64,000 nt of DNA, taken from the NCBI RefSeq assembly GCF_011303955.1, contig NZ_CP049886.1, positions 868,001-932,000 on the forward strand, written 5' to 3'. Positions within the stretch are counted from its first letter, which is position 1; every line of letters begins with the position of its first letter. A program made the position numbers and the translations under genes. This DNA is from Vagococcus coleopterorum (lineage in GTDB: Bacteria > Bacillota > Bacilli > Lactobacillales > Vagococcaceae). Below are positions 33,420-42,898 of this stretch, one piece after another. The notes under the pieces were generated by a model. It was not told the origin of the DNA and made no database searches. It worked only from the letters and a program-made list of their open reading frames with translations.

Positions 33420-34521
33420 AGAGATTAAATGTATTGGTTGTGGGTCGACGATTCAAACAACTGATAAAGATGGTTTAGGCTATACGCCTAATTCGGCATT
33501 AGAAAAAGGTTTAGAATCTGGCGATGTCTATTGCCAACGTTGTTTCCGTCTACGTCACTACAATGATATTCAAGATGTATCATTAACGGATGATGATTTC
33601 CTACGTCTGTTAAATAGCATCGGGGAAGAAGATGCCTTGATTGTCAATGTGGTAGATATTTTTGACTTTAACGGTAGCTTAATTCCAGGGTTACACCGTT
33701 TTATCGGTAGCAATCCCGTTTTATTAGTCGGGAATAAAGTTGATATCCTACCTAAGTCATTAAAGCGTGGTAAGTTAACACAATGGATGCGTGAACGTGC
33801 TCATGAAGTGGGCTTGCGTCCAGAAGAAGTGGTTCTAACAAGTGCCAAGAAAAATTCTGAAATGGAAGACTTACTTAAGACGATTGAAAAATATCGCAAA
33901 GGTCGCGATGTCATCGTTGTTGGGGTTACCAATGTTGGTAAATCAACATTAATCAATGGCATTATTAAAGCGACAGCAGGGGTGCAAGAATTAATCACAA
34001 CATCACAATTCCCTGGTACCACATTAGATAAAATTGAAATTCCTTTAGATGATGGGAAGTTCTTAATTGATACGCCGGGAATTATTCATAATTTCCAAAT
34101 GGCTCATTACTTAGGGAAGAAAGATTTACGCTTGATTGCCCCAACGAAAGAAATTAAACCGAAAGTTTATCAGTTAAATGAAGGTCAAACATTGTTCTTA
34201 GGTGGCTTGGCTCGTTTTGATTTCATTCAAGGTGAACGCCAATCATTTGTCACTTATGTCTCAAATGACTTAGGAATGCACCGTACGAAATTAGAAAATG
34301 CGGATGCTTTCTATGAAAAACATGTGGGTGGGTTACTAACACCGCCACAACAAGATGAAGTTTCAGACTTCCCAGAACTAGTTCGTTTTGAGTTTTCTGT
34401 TAAAGAAAGCACGGATATTGTTTTTGCAGGACTGGGTTGGATAACAATTGACTCACCATGTGTTGTAGCTGGGTGGGCTCCAAAGGGTGTTGACGTAATT
34501 CGTCGTAAAGCTTTGGTTTAA
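33412..34521 (+). CDS. yqeH: Ribosome biogenesis GTPase YqeH
   Basis: The 369-residue protein has an N-terminal C4 zinc finger (CIGCG and CQRCF) and a circularly permuted GTPase domain: the G4 motif NKVD precedes the P-loop GVTNVGKST and DTPGI. YqeH is needed for 30S subunit assembly. It overlaps yqeG, indicating coupled translation. In B. subtilis aroE lies between yqeH and yhbY; here it is absent. Confidence 0.96.
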   Translation: MNEEIKCIGCGSTIQTTDKDGLGYTPNSALEKGLESGDVYCQRCFRLRHYNDIQDVSLTDDDFLRLLNSIGEEDALIVNVVDIFDFNGSLIPGLHRFIGSNPVLLVGNKVDILPKSLKRGKLTQWMRERAHEVGLRPEEVVLTSAKKNSEMEDLLKTIEKYRKGRDVIVVGVTNVGKSTLINGIIKATAGVQELITTSQFPGTTLDKIEIPLDDGKFLIDTPGIIHNFQMAHYLGKKDLRLIAPTKEIKPKVYQLNEGQTLFLGGLARFDFIQGERQSFVTYVSNDLGMHRTKLENADAFYEKHVGGLLTPPQQDEVSDFPELVRFEFSVKESTDIVFAGLGWITIDSPCVVAGWAPKGVDVIRRKALV

Positions 34522-34549
34522 AGTTAAATTAAAAGAGAAGAGGATCATA

Positions 34550-34861
34550 ATGGAATTAAGAGGAAAACAAAAACGTTTCTTAAGAAGTGCGGCTCATCAT
34601 ATGCAACCACTTTGCCAAATTGGCAAAGGCGGTTTGACTGATAGTGTCCTTGATCAAATTGAAGACACATTAGATAGAAGAGAATTAATTAAAGTTAGTC
34701 TATTACAAAATACTGATGAAGTTGCTGAAGAAGTAGCAGAAGTCTTAGAACGTGAAATTGGTTGTGATGTGGTTCAAGTGATTGGCCGGATCTTAGTGGT
34801 GTTTAAACCATCTAGTCGTGAAAAATATCAAAAAATTTCTGTAGACGTTCGTAAAATTTAA
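34550..34861 (+). CDS. yhbY: Ribosome assembly RNA-binding protein YhbY
   Basis: The 103-residue CRM-domain protein contains LRSAAHHMQPLCQIGKGGLTD with the GxGG loop. YhbY binds the 50S precursor. It sits between yqeH and nadD in the conserved operon and has its own AGAGGA site. Confidence 0.96.
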   Translation: MELRGKQKRFLRSAAHHMQPLCQIGKGGLTDSVLDQIEDTLDRRELIKVSLLQNTDEVAEEVAEVLEREIGCDVVQVIGRILVVFKPSSREKYQKISVDVRKI

Positions 34862-34888
34862 TTGAGCGAACTATGAGGAGGGTGAACT

Positions 34889-35482
34889 ATGACAACTGAA
34901 TTAAATAAGCGCAAGCGTGTTGGGATTCTAGGTGGTAGTTTTAATCCAATTCATTATGGTCATTTAGTGATGGCGGATCAAGTTAAACATGAGTTAGCTT
35001 TAGACGAATGTTACTTAATGCCAACCTATACGCCGCCTCACATTGATAAGAAGACAACATTATCGTCTGATTTACGTTTAGACATGCTTGAATTAGCAGT
35101 AGCAGGGCAAGATAGTTTGAAGATTGAAACCTGTGAACTTGACCGAGGTGGTGTTAGTTATACTTATGACACCATGGCTGAATTAGTGGAGAAAAATTCT
35201 AATACAGATTATTTCTTTATTATCGGTGGCGATATGGTAGATTATTTACCAAAATGGTACCGTTTAGAAGATTTGCTTGAATTGGTTACACTGGTGGCGG
35301 TCAAACGTCCGGGATATGGTGAATCAAGTTCTTATCCAGTCACTTGGGTAGAAGCGCCATTAATGTCTATCAGTTCATCATTGATTCGTAATCACATCAG
35401 CGAGGGTAAGTCAGTCAATTACTTCTTACCTGAAAATGTGCTAAACTATATTCAAGACAAGGGGTTGTATCAAGATGTCTAA
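34889..35482 (+). CDS. nadD: Nicotinate-nucleotide adenylyltransferase
   Basis: The 197-residue enzyme makes deamido-NAD from NaMN and ATP. It has the nucleotidyltransferase motif GGSFNPIHYGHL and the C-terminal ISSSLIRNHISEGKSV with the SxxxR signature. GAGGAGGG precedes the ATG. Its end overlaps yqeK by 8 bases. Confidence 0.96.
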   Translation: MTTELNKRKRVGILGGSFNPIHYGHLVMADQVKHELALDECYLMPTYTPPHIDKKTTLSSDLRLDMLELAVAGQDSLKIETCELDRGGVSYTYDTMAELVEKNSNTDYFFIIGGDMVDYLPKWYRLEDLLELVTLVAVKRPGYGESSSYPVTWVEAPLMSISSSLIRNHISEGKSVNYFLPENVLNYIQDKGLYQDV

Positions 35483-36074
35483 AGAAATAGTTTATACAAA
35501 TCAATATGTGGACGTCAGTCGAGAACGCTTGATTGAAATCGTAGCGCAGCAAATGTCTGAAAAACGGTTTGCACATGTTTTGCGTGTGGAAGAGATGGCT
35601 TTAGAGTTAGCCGGCATTCATGGTGGTGACTTAGAAAAAGTCAGTATCGCTGCCCTAGTTCACGATTATGCTAAAGAACGTCCCGATCATGATTTTATTA
35701 AAGTGATTCAGGAGAAGGGTTTTCCAGAAGAGCTATTAGTTTATGGTAATCCGATTTGGCATGGTTTAGTTGGTGCAGAAATCATTTCAAAAGAACTAGG
35801 CATGACAGATGCTGAAATTTTAAATGCTGTTAGGTTGCATACCACAGGTGCAGCTGATATGACGCAATTAGATAAGTTAATCTATGTGGCAGACTATGTT
35901 GAAAGTGGTCGTGATTTTCCAGTAGTCAATCAGGCGCGAGAAATTGCCTTGACGGACTTAGATGAAGCTGTTGCATTTGAAACAAAGCATACTTTAGCAT
36001 ATTTAGTTGAAAAAGAAGCGTTGATTTATCCAAAAACAATTGAAACATTCAACCAGTGGGTTGTTAAAAAATAG
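35475..36074 (+). CDS. yqeK: HD-domain bis(5'-nucleosyl)-tetraphosphatase YqeK (symmetrical)
   Basis: The 199-residue protein has a HD-type metal site: KRFAHVLRVEEMA, then LVHDYAKERP, followed by HGLVGAEI and a C-terminal KLIYVADYVE. Firmicute YqeK hydrolyses Ap4A to two ADP. It is the gene before rsfS; the rsfS ribosome binding site begins at its stop codon. Confidence 0.95.
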   Translation: MSKEIVYTNQYVDVSRERLIEIVAQQMSEKRFAHVLRVEEMALELAGIHGGDLEKVSIAALVHDYAKERPDHDFIKVIQEKGFPEELLVYGNPIWHGLVGAEIISKELGMTDAEILNAVRLHTTGAADMTQLDKLIYVADYVESGRDFPVVNQAREIALTDLDEAVAFETKHTLAYLVEKEALIYPKTIETFNQWVVKK

Positions 36075-36086
36075 GAGGTAATTATC

Positions 36087-36440
36087 ATAGAAAGCAAAGA
36101 ATTATTAGAAGTAGTTGTTAAAGCAATTGATGACAAACGTGGGGAAGAAATCATGGCATTAGATGTTCAAGGAATTTCTTTACTAGCGGATTATTTTGTC
36201 ATTTGTCACGGGAATAGTGAAAAACAAGTTGGAGCTATCGTTGATGAGGTAGCAGATGCAGCTCGTAAAGCTGGAGTTGAAGTTGGACGTATCGAAGGTA
36301 AAGATTCTGGAAAATGGGTATTAGCAGATTTAGGCGATATCGTTTTACATGTCTTCCACGGTGAAGAACGTAGCTTCTATAATTTAGAAAAACTATGGTC
36401 AGATGCACCATTAGTAGATGTTACAGGAATGGTTGATTAA
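36087..36440 (+). CDS. rsfS: Ribosomal silencing factor RsfS, apparent AUA start codon
   Basis: The conserved protein should begin with M-E-S-K-E-L-L-E-V-V-V-K-A-I-D-D, but the codon at that place, 36087, is ATA. GGAGG at 36074-36078 lies exactly 8 bases before it. Between the yqeK stop and the first in-frame ATG at 36153 there is no ATG, GTG or TTG, and starting at 36153 would delete the conserved N-terminal helix. ATC at 36084 and ATT at 36081 are also possible non-standard starts. The 117-residue product contains the ADYFVICHGNS segment. RsfS binds L14 and blocks subunit joining. Confidence 0.9.
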   Translation: MESKELLEVVVKAIDDKRGEEIMALDVQGISLLADYFVICHGNSEKQVGAIVDEVADAARKAGVEVGRIEGKDSGKWVLADLGDIVLHVFHGEERSFYNLEKLWSDAPLVDVTGMVD

Positions 36441-36441
36441 C

Positions 36442-37179
36442 ATGTTGTATAAAACTTTTGCCATGGTGTATGACGAAGTAATGGATCCAACGCTTTATGA
36501 AGAGTGGTTGGCCTTTAGTAAACGCCATTTGCCAGGAGAGACAAAACGTATTTTGGAACTAGCTTGTGGGACAGGAGCTTTAGCTTGTGATTTTGCAAGA
36601 GAAGGCTACGATGTCACTGCCTTAGATTTGTCAGAAGAGATGCTATCGATGGCTAGCGAAAGAGCGGAAGAAGAGAACGTAGAGGTTCAATTTGTGCAAG
36701 GCGATATGATGGATTTATCAGAAGTCGGTACCTATGAAGCGATCACTTGTTTTTCTGATTCTCTTTGTTATATGCCGGATCAAGAAGCAGTTCAACAAGT
36801 TTTTGATTCAGCTTATGAAGGATTAGAAGAAAACGGCACGTTTATTTTCGACGTGCATTCAATTTTTCAAGTCAACGAAGTCTTTCCAGAGTACAGTTAT
36901 CACTATCAAACAGATGATTTTGCTTTCCTTTGGGATAGTTATGAGGGGCAAGAAGAACACAGTATTGAACATCATTTAACTTTCTTTGTGAAAGAAAAAG
37001 CCGAAGATGAACAGTTTATTCGTCATGATGAATTACATGAAGAACGGACTTATTCTTTAGACAACTATTACATGATGTTGGAAAATGCGAATTTTAGAGA
37101 TATTAAAATGTGTGCAGATTTCACAGATGAAGAACCATCAGAAAATACAACACGTTGGTTTTTTGTTTGTAAAAAATAG
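36442..37179 (+). CDS. Class I SAM-dependent methyltransferase (YqeM-like)
   Basis: ATG at 36442 is one base past the rsfS stop, so it is likely translated by coupling. The 245-residue protein has the SAM-binding motif RILELACGTGALACDFA (about 40-56), the acidic loop DLSEEML, and motif IV ITCFSDSLCYM. It closes the yqeG-to-yqeM operon as in B. subtilis. The target is not known. Confidence 0.9.
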   Translation: MLYKTFAMVYDEVMDPTLYEEWLAFSKRHLPGETKRILELACGTGALACDFAREGYDVTALDLSEEMLSMASERAEEENVEVQFVQGDMMDLSEVGTYEAITCFSDSLCYMPDQEAVQQVFDSAYEGLEENGTFIFDVHSIFQVNEVFPEYSYHYQTDDFAFLWDSYEGQEEHSIEHHLTFFVKEKAEDEQFIRHDELHEERTYSLDNYYMMLENANFRDIKMCADFTDEEPSENTTRWFFVCKK

Positions 37180-37215
37180 AAAAAGTCCTCACTATTTAAA
37201 GTGTGGCTTTTTTTA
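37180..37215 (+). terminator. Intrinsic terminator of the yqeG operon
   Basis: AAAGTCCTCACT pairs with AGTGTGGCTTT with two mismatches and leads into TTTTTATTTT. Confidence 0.75.
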
Positions 37216-37354
37216 TTTTGTTGGTTTCTTAAAAAGAATAAAGAAATTAAGTTTTTTTACTATATAAAAATAAGGACCTCGTATATAATAGACGTTAGTT
37301 ATCTTGATAATTAGTGCAAAATTTAAGCATAGAGTGATAGAAAGTAGGTGTCGG

Positions 37355-40300
37355 ATGATGAGAAGAAAACAAACAATGGATGGTAGTGCAGCAGCTGCCT
37401 ATATCTCATACGCATTTACAGAATTAGCAGCTATTTATCCGATTACGCCAAGTTCTTCAATGGCGGAGTTAGTTGATTTATGGTCTGCTGAAGGTAAAAA
37501 GAATATATTTGGACACCCTGTTAAAGTGGTTGAGATGCAATCGGAAGCTGGAGCAGCAGGTGTGGTTCATGGCTCATTAAATACTGGGGCTTTGACGACA
37601 ACTTACACAGCGTCACAAGGCTTATTATTGATGATTCCTAATATGTACAAAATGGCTGGGGAATTATTGCCAGCTGTCTTTCATGTGGCTAGCCGTGCGG
37701 TGGCGACCAATGCATTGAGTATTTTTGGGGATCATGGCGATGTTATGGCAGCTCGTCAAACGGGTGTGGTGATGTTAGCTGAAAGTTCAGTCCAAGAAGT
37801 GATGGATTTGTCAGCGATTGCTCATTTAGCAGCGATTGAAGCGAGTTTGCCAGTTTTAAGTTTCTTTGATGGCTTTAGAACGAGTCATGAAATTCAAAAA
37901 ATTGAAGTGTTAGATTATGACGAAATTACAGGTTTGGTTAATCAAGAGAAGTTAGCCGAGTTTCGTGCTCGTAGTTTGAATCCAAATCACCCGCATGTCA
38001 GTGGTTCGAATCAAAATGAAGATATCCATTTCCAACAACGCGAGACAGTTAATAACCATTATTTAGCAGTCCCAGGAATCATAAAAAAATACATGACAGA
38101 AATCAATCAATTGCGTGGGACTGATTATGATTTAGTCAATTATTATGGTGCAGATGATGCAACTGAAGTGATTGTTTCAATGGGAAGTGTCGCACCAGTT
38201 GTTCATCAAGTGGTCGATCATTTGATTGAAAGTGGTCGTAAAGTAGGACATATCAATATTCATTTATATCGTCCTTTCCCAGTAGAAGATTTCTTAGCAG
38301 CTATGCCAGCGACAGTGAAACGTATGGCAGTTTTAGATCGGACAAAAGAACCAGGTGCCGGCGGCGAGCCGCTATTACTTGATGTGCAAAGTGTGATGTA
38401 TGATAGTGACAGTCATCCGACAATCATTGGTGGTCGCTATGGATTAGGCTCGAAAGATGTGACGCCTGATCAAATCGTAGCAGTCTATGATGAATTGTTG
38501 AAAGAAAAAAGTGAGATGAAATCGCGCTTTACGATTGGAATTGTTGATGATGTAACCCATCTATCATTGCCGACTTTAGGCAAACTTGATTTAACCCCTA
38601 AAGGAACTTATCAAGCGAAGTTCTGGGGATTTGGTTCTGACGGAACAGTTAGCGCTAACAAATCAGCGATTAAAATCATCGGAGATAATACTGACTTATA
38701 TGCTCAAGGTTATTTTTCTTATGACTCGAAAAAAGCGGGTGGCCTAACAGTTTCTCACTTGCGTTTTGGTGAGCAGCCAATTGATTCAGCTTATTTAGTA
38801 GAAAATGCTGACTTCGTTGCCTGTCATAATTCATCGTATATCTATAATTATGATTTGCTAAAAGGGTTGAAAAAAGGTGGTACTTTCTTATTAAATACAG
38901 TTTGGACACCAGAACAGATAGCGGCAAACTTACCAACTAAGTTGAAACGTGAGCTAGCAGAAAAAGAGATTAAATTCTTTACGATTAATGCCAATGGCTT
39001 AGCGAAAGAAGTGGGACTTGGTCAACGTATTAATACGATTATGCAAGCAGCCTTCTTTAAGTTGATGGGATTAATTCCTCAAGAAGAAGCGATTGCGTTA
39101 ATGAAAGAACACGTGGTTAAAAACTATAGTCGCAAATCACAAGAGATTGTTGAATTGAACTTTACAGCGATTGATCAAACCATAGAACATTTAGAGGAAA
39201 TCCCTGTTTCTAGTGAGTGGGCAACGGCTTCTGTAGAAGCGCCTCAAATTAAATCAGATCGCCCATCATTCGTCTTTAATATTGTTGATCCGGTGGCTCG
39301 CCAAGAAGGTAATGATTTAACTGTTGGCGACTTGAAAGAAAATGGTATGACGGATGGTCGGATGCCTTTAGGAACAGCGGCGTATGAAAAACGTGGCGTG
39401 GCTTTAGAGGTTCCAATCTGGGATGTAGATAAATGTACGATGTGTAATGAATGTACCTTTGTTTGCCCACATGCTGCGATTCGTCCATTCCTAGCAGATG
39501 ATGAAGAACTTGGAGAAGCTCCTGAAGGTTTCTTAGTTCGTGAAATGCGTGGTGCAGATGGTCTTAAGTATCGAATTCAAGTATCCCTTGAAGATTGTAC
39601 TGGCTGCGGCTTATGCGTTGAAGTGTGTCCTGCTAAAGGAAAAGCTTTGGAAATGCGTCCTTATGAAGAAATGAAAGAAGAAGCAATTAACTGGGCTTTT
39701 GCGATGACCTTGCAAGCGAAAGAGAATCCGGTTAAATTAGGATCAGTTAAAGGGTCGCAATTTGAGAAACCGTTGATTGAATTCTCAGGTGCGTGTTCTG
39801 GTTGTGGTGAAACACCGTACTTGAAATTGTTGACGCAATTATATGGGGACCGTTTAATGATGGCGAATGCTACAGGTTGTTCGTCAATCTTTGGAGCGTC
39901 AGCTGCGACGACACCGTATACGACAAATGACCAAGGTCAAGGGCCAGCGTGGTCTAACTCGTTATTCGAAGACAATGCAGAATATGGTTACGGCATGTAC
40001 TTAGCCAATAATTCTCGTCGTGAATATTTAGCTGCTAAAGTTACGGATGCGTTAGCAACGAAAGAATTAAGTGAAGATTTACGTGCTTTGATGTCCGATT
40101 GGTTAGAGCATCTGATGGATAGCGAAGGAACTCAACAACGTGCTCAAAAGTTAAAAGCTATTTTAATAGAAGAAAAAGATTCAGATGAGCTGTTAAATGA
40201 TATTTATGATAGCAATGATTTATTCGTCAAACCTAGTCAATGGTTAATCGGTGGCGATGGTTGGGCTTACGATATTGGTTTTGGTGGTTTAGATCATGTG

Positions 40301-40921
40301 ATTGCTAGTGGGGAAGATGTTAATATCCTAGTCATGGATAATGAAGTCTACTCTAATACTGGGGGTCAAAAATCTAAAGCAACACCTTCATCTGCGGTAG
40401 CGAAGTTTGCTGCCGAAGGGAAACGTGGCGGTAAAAAAGATCTTGGTGTGATTGCCATGAGCTATGAACATGTCTACGTCGCACAAATTTCTTCAAGCGC
40501 TAACCAAATGCAAACAATTAAGGCGATTGAGGAAGCGGAAAAATTCCCTGGACCATCATTGATTATTGGTTATACACCATGTATTGAACATGGTATTTCA
40601 GGCGGGATTACGATTCAACAAGCAAAAGATGCTGTTGAAACAGGCTATTGGTCATTGTATCGATATAATCCATTGTTGCTTGAAAAAGGTAAAAATCCAA
40701 TGACAATCGATTTCAAAAAACCTGATTTTGATCGCATGAAAGATTTCATGAAGACTGAAACCAGATTTGCGACATTGATGAGTGTGGATCCTGATATTGC
40801 CGAACAGTTATACGATGAAACGGTTGCGCAAGCAAAATCACGTTTCTATCGTTACGCTAGAATGGCGGGGCAAGAAGAGAAGATTCGTGAAAAATTAGAA
40901 AAGAAAAAAGAAGTTGATTAA
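37355..40921 (+). CDS. nifJ: Pyruvate:ferredoxin (flavodoxin) oxidoreductase
   Basis: ATG at 37355 gives MMRRKQTMDGSAAAAYISYAF; earlier in-frame starts lack a good RBS. The 1188-residue single-chain enzyme converts pyruvate and CoA to acetyl-CoA, CO2 and reduced ferredoxin. It has the pyrimidine-binding domain with YPITPSSSMAE, two 4Fe-4S cluster motifs (CTMCNEC from Cys694 and CTGCGLC from Cys748), a proximal cluster Cys in CSGCGE (Cys814), and a TPP domain with GGDGWAYDIGFGG. No ferredoxin or flavodoxin gene is visible nearby. Single-subunit PFOR is not typical of Lactobacillales, so anaerobic pyruvate use is implied. Confidence 0.95.
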   Translation: MMRRKQTMDGSAAAAYISYAFTELAAIYPITPSSSMAELVDLWSAEGKKNIFGHPVKVVEMQSEAGAAGVVHGSLNTGALTTTYTASQGLLLMIPNMYKMAGELLPAVFHVASRAVATNALSIFGDHGDVMAARQTGVVMLAESSVQEVMDLSAIAHLAAIEASLPVLSFFDGFRTSHEIQKIEVLDYDEITGLVNQEKLAEFRARSLNPNHPHVSGSNQNEDIHFQQRETVNNHYLAVPGIIKKYMTEINQLRGTDYDLVNYYGADDATEVIVSMGSVAPVVHQVVDHLIESGRKVGHINIHLYRPFPVEDFLAAMPATVKRMAVLDRTKEPGAGGEPLLLDVQSVMYDSDSHPTIIGGRYGLGSKDVTPDQIVAVYDELLKEKSEMKSRFTIGIVDDVTHLSLPTLGKLDLTPKGTYQAKFWGFGSDGTVSANKSAIKIIGDNTDLYAQGYFSYDSKKAGGLTVSHLRFGEQPIDSAYLVENADFVACHNSSYIYNYDLLKGLKKGGTFLLNTVWTPEQIAANLPTKLKRELAEKEIKFFTINANGLAKEVGLGQRINTIMQAAFFKLMGLIPQEEAIALMKEHVVKNYSRKSQEIVELNFTAIDQTIEHLEEIPVSSEWATASVEAPQIKSDRPSFVFNIVDPVARQEGNDLTVGDLKENGMTDGRMPLGTAAYEKRGVALEVPIWDVDKCTMCNECTFVCPHAAIRPFLADDEELGEAPEGFLVREMRGADGLKYRIQVSLEDCTGCGLCVEVCPAKGKALEMRPYEEMKEEAINWAFAMTLQAKENPVKLGSVKGSQFEKPLIEFSGACSGCGETPYLKLLTQLYGDRLMMANATGCSSIFGASAATTPYTTNDQGQGPAWSNSLFEDNAEYGYGMYLANNSRREYLAAKVTDALATKELSEDLRALMSDWLEHLMDSEGTQQRAQKLKAILIEEKDSDELLNDIYDSNDLFVKPSQWLIGGDGWAYDIGFGGLDHVIASGEDVNILVMDNEVYSNTGGQKSKATPSSAVAKFAAEGKRGGKKDLGVIAMSYEHVYVAQISSSANQMQTIKAIEEAEKFPGPSLIIGYTPCIEHGISGGITIQQAKDAVETGYWSLYRYNPLLLEKGKNPMTIDFKKPDFDRMKDFMKTETRFATLMSVDPDIAEQLYDETVAQAKSRFYRYARMAGQEEKIREKLEKKKEVD

Positions 40922-40935
40922 GTTCAACTTCTTTT
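40908..40935 (+). terminator. Intrinsic terminator of nifJ
   Basis: AAGAAGTTGA-TTAAG-TTCAACTTCTT followed by TTT. The left arm contains the final codons of nifJ. Confidence 0.88.
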
Positions 40936-41009
40936 TAGTTTGCCTTAGTTTTATAGTCAGGGGTATTATGATATAATTGCTTGGACAACTCAATGAGGGA
41001 GTGACAAAT

Positions 41010-41891
41010 GTGTTAGATACTTTTTTTAGCTTATTTAAGATAGAAACATGGCAAGATATTTGGCATAGTTTTATTTTGACGCCGAATTTCTTTATTAATT
41101 TATTAGACATTTTAGTAGTCTGGTTTGTTCTGTATAAATTATTTAACTTATTAAGAGGAACAAAAGCAGTCCAATTACTTAAAGGGATTGCAGTTATTAT
41201 TATCGTTCGATTGCTTAGCCGAGTGCTAGGGCTAAATACCGTTTCATGGTTGATGGATCAAGTGATTACGTATGGTGTGATTGCGGCGGTGGTGATTTTC
41301 CAACCAGAGGTTCGCCGAGGATTGGAACATTTAGGCCGTGTTGGTTTCTTGAAAAAATCAGGAAAAGCAGAGCGTAAAGATATTGCCTTAGTAAAAGCGT
41401 ACGACCAAGCTATTCAATATATGTCTAAACGTAAGATTGGAGCGTTAATTACGATTGAACGTAACACTGGGTTAGATGAATATATTGAAACAGGCATACC
41501 ACTAGATGCTGAAATTAGTTCAGAGTTATTAATTAATATTTTCATTCCAAACACACCGTTGCATGATGGAGCAGTTATTGTTAATGATGATAAAATTGCG
41601 GTAGCATGTGCTTACTTACCTTTGTCAGAAAGTGAGACTATTCCCAAAGAGTTTGGGACACGTCACCGTGCAGCGATTGGTGTCAGTGAGGTATCAGATG
41701 CCTTAACGATTATCGTGTCTGAAGAAACTGGTGATGTGAGTATTACAATGGATAATCATTTTTACCCTCATTTAGAGCAAGAAGAGTATTATAAAATATT
41801 AGAAGATGCTTTTGTTAATCATGATGAAAAACCAAAAGAAAGTTTAGTTCAATCGTTCTTAGAAGGTTTTACTAAAGGAGGGCAGCGCTAA
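41010..41891 (+). CDS. cdaA: Diadenylate cyclase CdaA
   Basis: GTG at 41010 lies 8 bases after GAGGGAG and is preferred to TTG at 40977. The 293-residue protein has three membrane helices (about 25-100) and a DisA_N domain with the catalytic DGA at 186-188 and GTRHR at 216-220. It makes c-di-AMP from two ATP. CdaR starts at its last base and glmM follows, the conserved cda operon. The c-di-AMP receptor DarA is also in this window. Confidence 0.96.
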   Translation: MLDTFFSLFKIETWQDIWHSFILTPNFFINLLDILVVWFVLYKLFNLLRGTKAVQLLKGIAVIIIVRLLSRVLGLNTVSWLMDQVITYGVIAAVVIFQPEVRRGLEHLGRVGFLKKSGKAERKDIALVKAYDQAIQYMSKRKIGALITIERNTGLDEYIETGIPLDAEISSELLINIFIPNTPLHDGAVIVNDDKIAVACAYLPLSESETIPKEFGTRHRAAIGVSEVSDALTIIVSEETGDVSITMDNHFYPHLEQEEYYKILEDAFVNHDEKPKESLVQSFLEGFTKGGQR

Positions 41892-42853
41892 TGGATAGAA
41901 TAATTAGACATAAGTGGTTTTCGCCTTTAGTAGCACTGCTATTTGCCTTATTACTTTTTTGGAATGCTAATTCTGAAAATAAAGTATTGAAGGGCGAAGC
42001 AGTGCCAAGTATTTCTGCGGTTGCTGATAAGGTGCCAATTCAATTGTTGTTCGACGATAAAAAGTATTACATCTCAGGATTTGATCCAACAACAACCGTT
42101 TACTTAAAGAGTAATAATAAAGTGTTGTTAGATGGTGAAACGAATGAATTGACTCGGAACTTTAAAGTGCAGGCGGATTTAACGAACTTAGAAGAAGGGG
42201 TTCATGATGTTCCGCTTGAAGTGAAAGGTCTTAATAGTGCAGTTAATGCTGTACTAGGGGATCAATCAATAAATGTCACAATTGAAAAACGTGCGACAAA
42301 AGAATTCGAAGTAGTCCCTGAGCTGAATGACACATTATTAAAGCAAGGCTACACTTTAGAGAGTATTACAGCAGATCCTGAGAAGGTTACAGTCACAGCT
42401 GGTGAAAGCACGATTCACAAAATTGATAAAGTGGCAGCTGTCTTAAGTGACGTTCGTGACTTATCTGAAAACATGACTCGTGAAGTTGATTTAGTTGCTT
42501 TGGACGAACAAGCTAATGCGCTAGGTGTCATTATTGCGCCAGCAGCAGTTAAAGTCCAAGTGAAAGTGACAGCACCTTCAAAATCTGTTCCATTAGAAAT
42601 TAAACAATCAGGTTCAATTGCAGAAGGAATTAAAGAGTTTAAATTCAAACCTGAAATGGAAAATATCGTTATTTACGGATCTCGTACGACGATTGATGCG
42701 ATTGATAAGCTAGAGTTAGTTATTGATACATCAGGAATTGAAAAACGAGAATTAGAATCGTATTCAATCACTAAACCTGAAGGGGTCGAATTAGATCCCG
42801 CGATTGTTCAAGTAGAAGTGACACCTGTAAAGAAAGATAAAGAAGAAAAATAA
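41891..42853 (+). CDS. cdaR: CdaA regulatory protein CdaR (YbbR domains)
   Basis: The 320-residue protein has one N-terminal membrane helix (about 10-27) and an extracellular part of about three YbbR domains. CdaR binds CdaA and modulates c-di-AMP synthesis. The start overlaps the cdaA stop by one base (TAATG). glmM follows 45 bases later. Confidence 0.94.
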   Translation: MDRIIRHKWFSPLVALLFALLLFWNANSENKVLKGEAVPSISAVADKVPIQLLFDDKKYYISGFDPTTTVYLKSNNKVLLDGETNELTRNFKVQADLTNLEEGVHDVPLEVKGLNSAVNAVLGDQSINVTIEKRATKEFEVVPELNDTLLKQGYTLESITADPEKVTVTAGESTIHKIDKVAAVLSDVRDLSENMTREVDLVALDEQANALGVIIAPAAVKVQVKVTAPSKSVPLEIKQSGSIAEGIKEFKFKPEMENIVIYGSRTTIDAIDKLELVIDTSGIEKRELESYSITKPEGVELDPAIVQVEVTPVKKDKEEK

Positions 42854-42898
42854 TTTAAATAATGAATATAACTATTTTAAAGTATTGGAGAGAATAAC

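Noticed and set aside
36153-36440. Short RsfS starting at ATG 36153
   Set aside because: No ribosome binding site lies before it and it would remove the conserved N-terminal helix; a non-standard start at 36087 fits better.
37304-37354. Upstream start for nifJ
   Set aside because: The extra residues do not resemble the PFOR N-terminus and no ribosome binding site precedes that codon.
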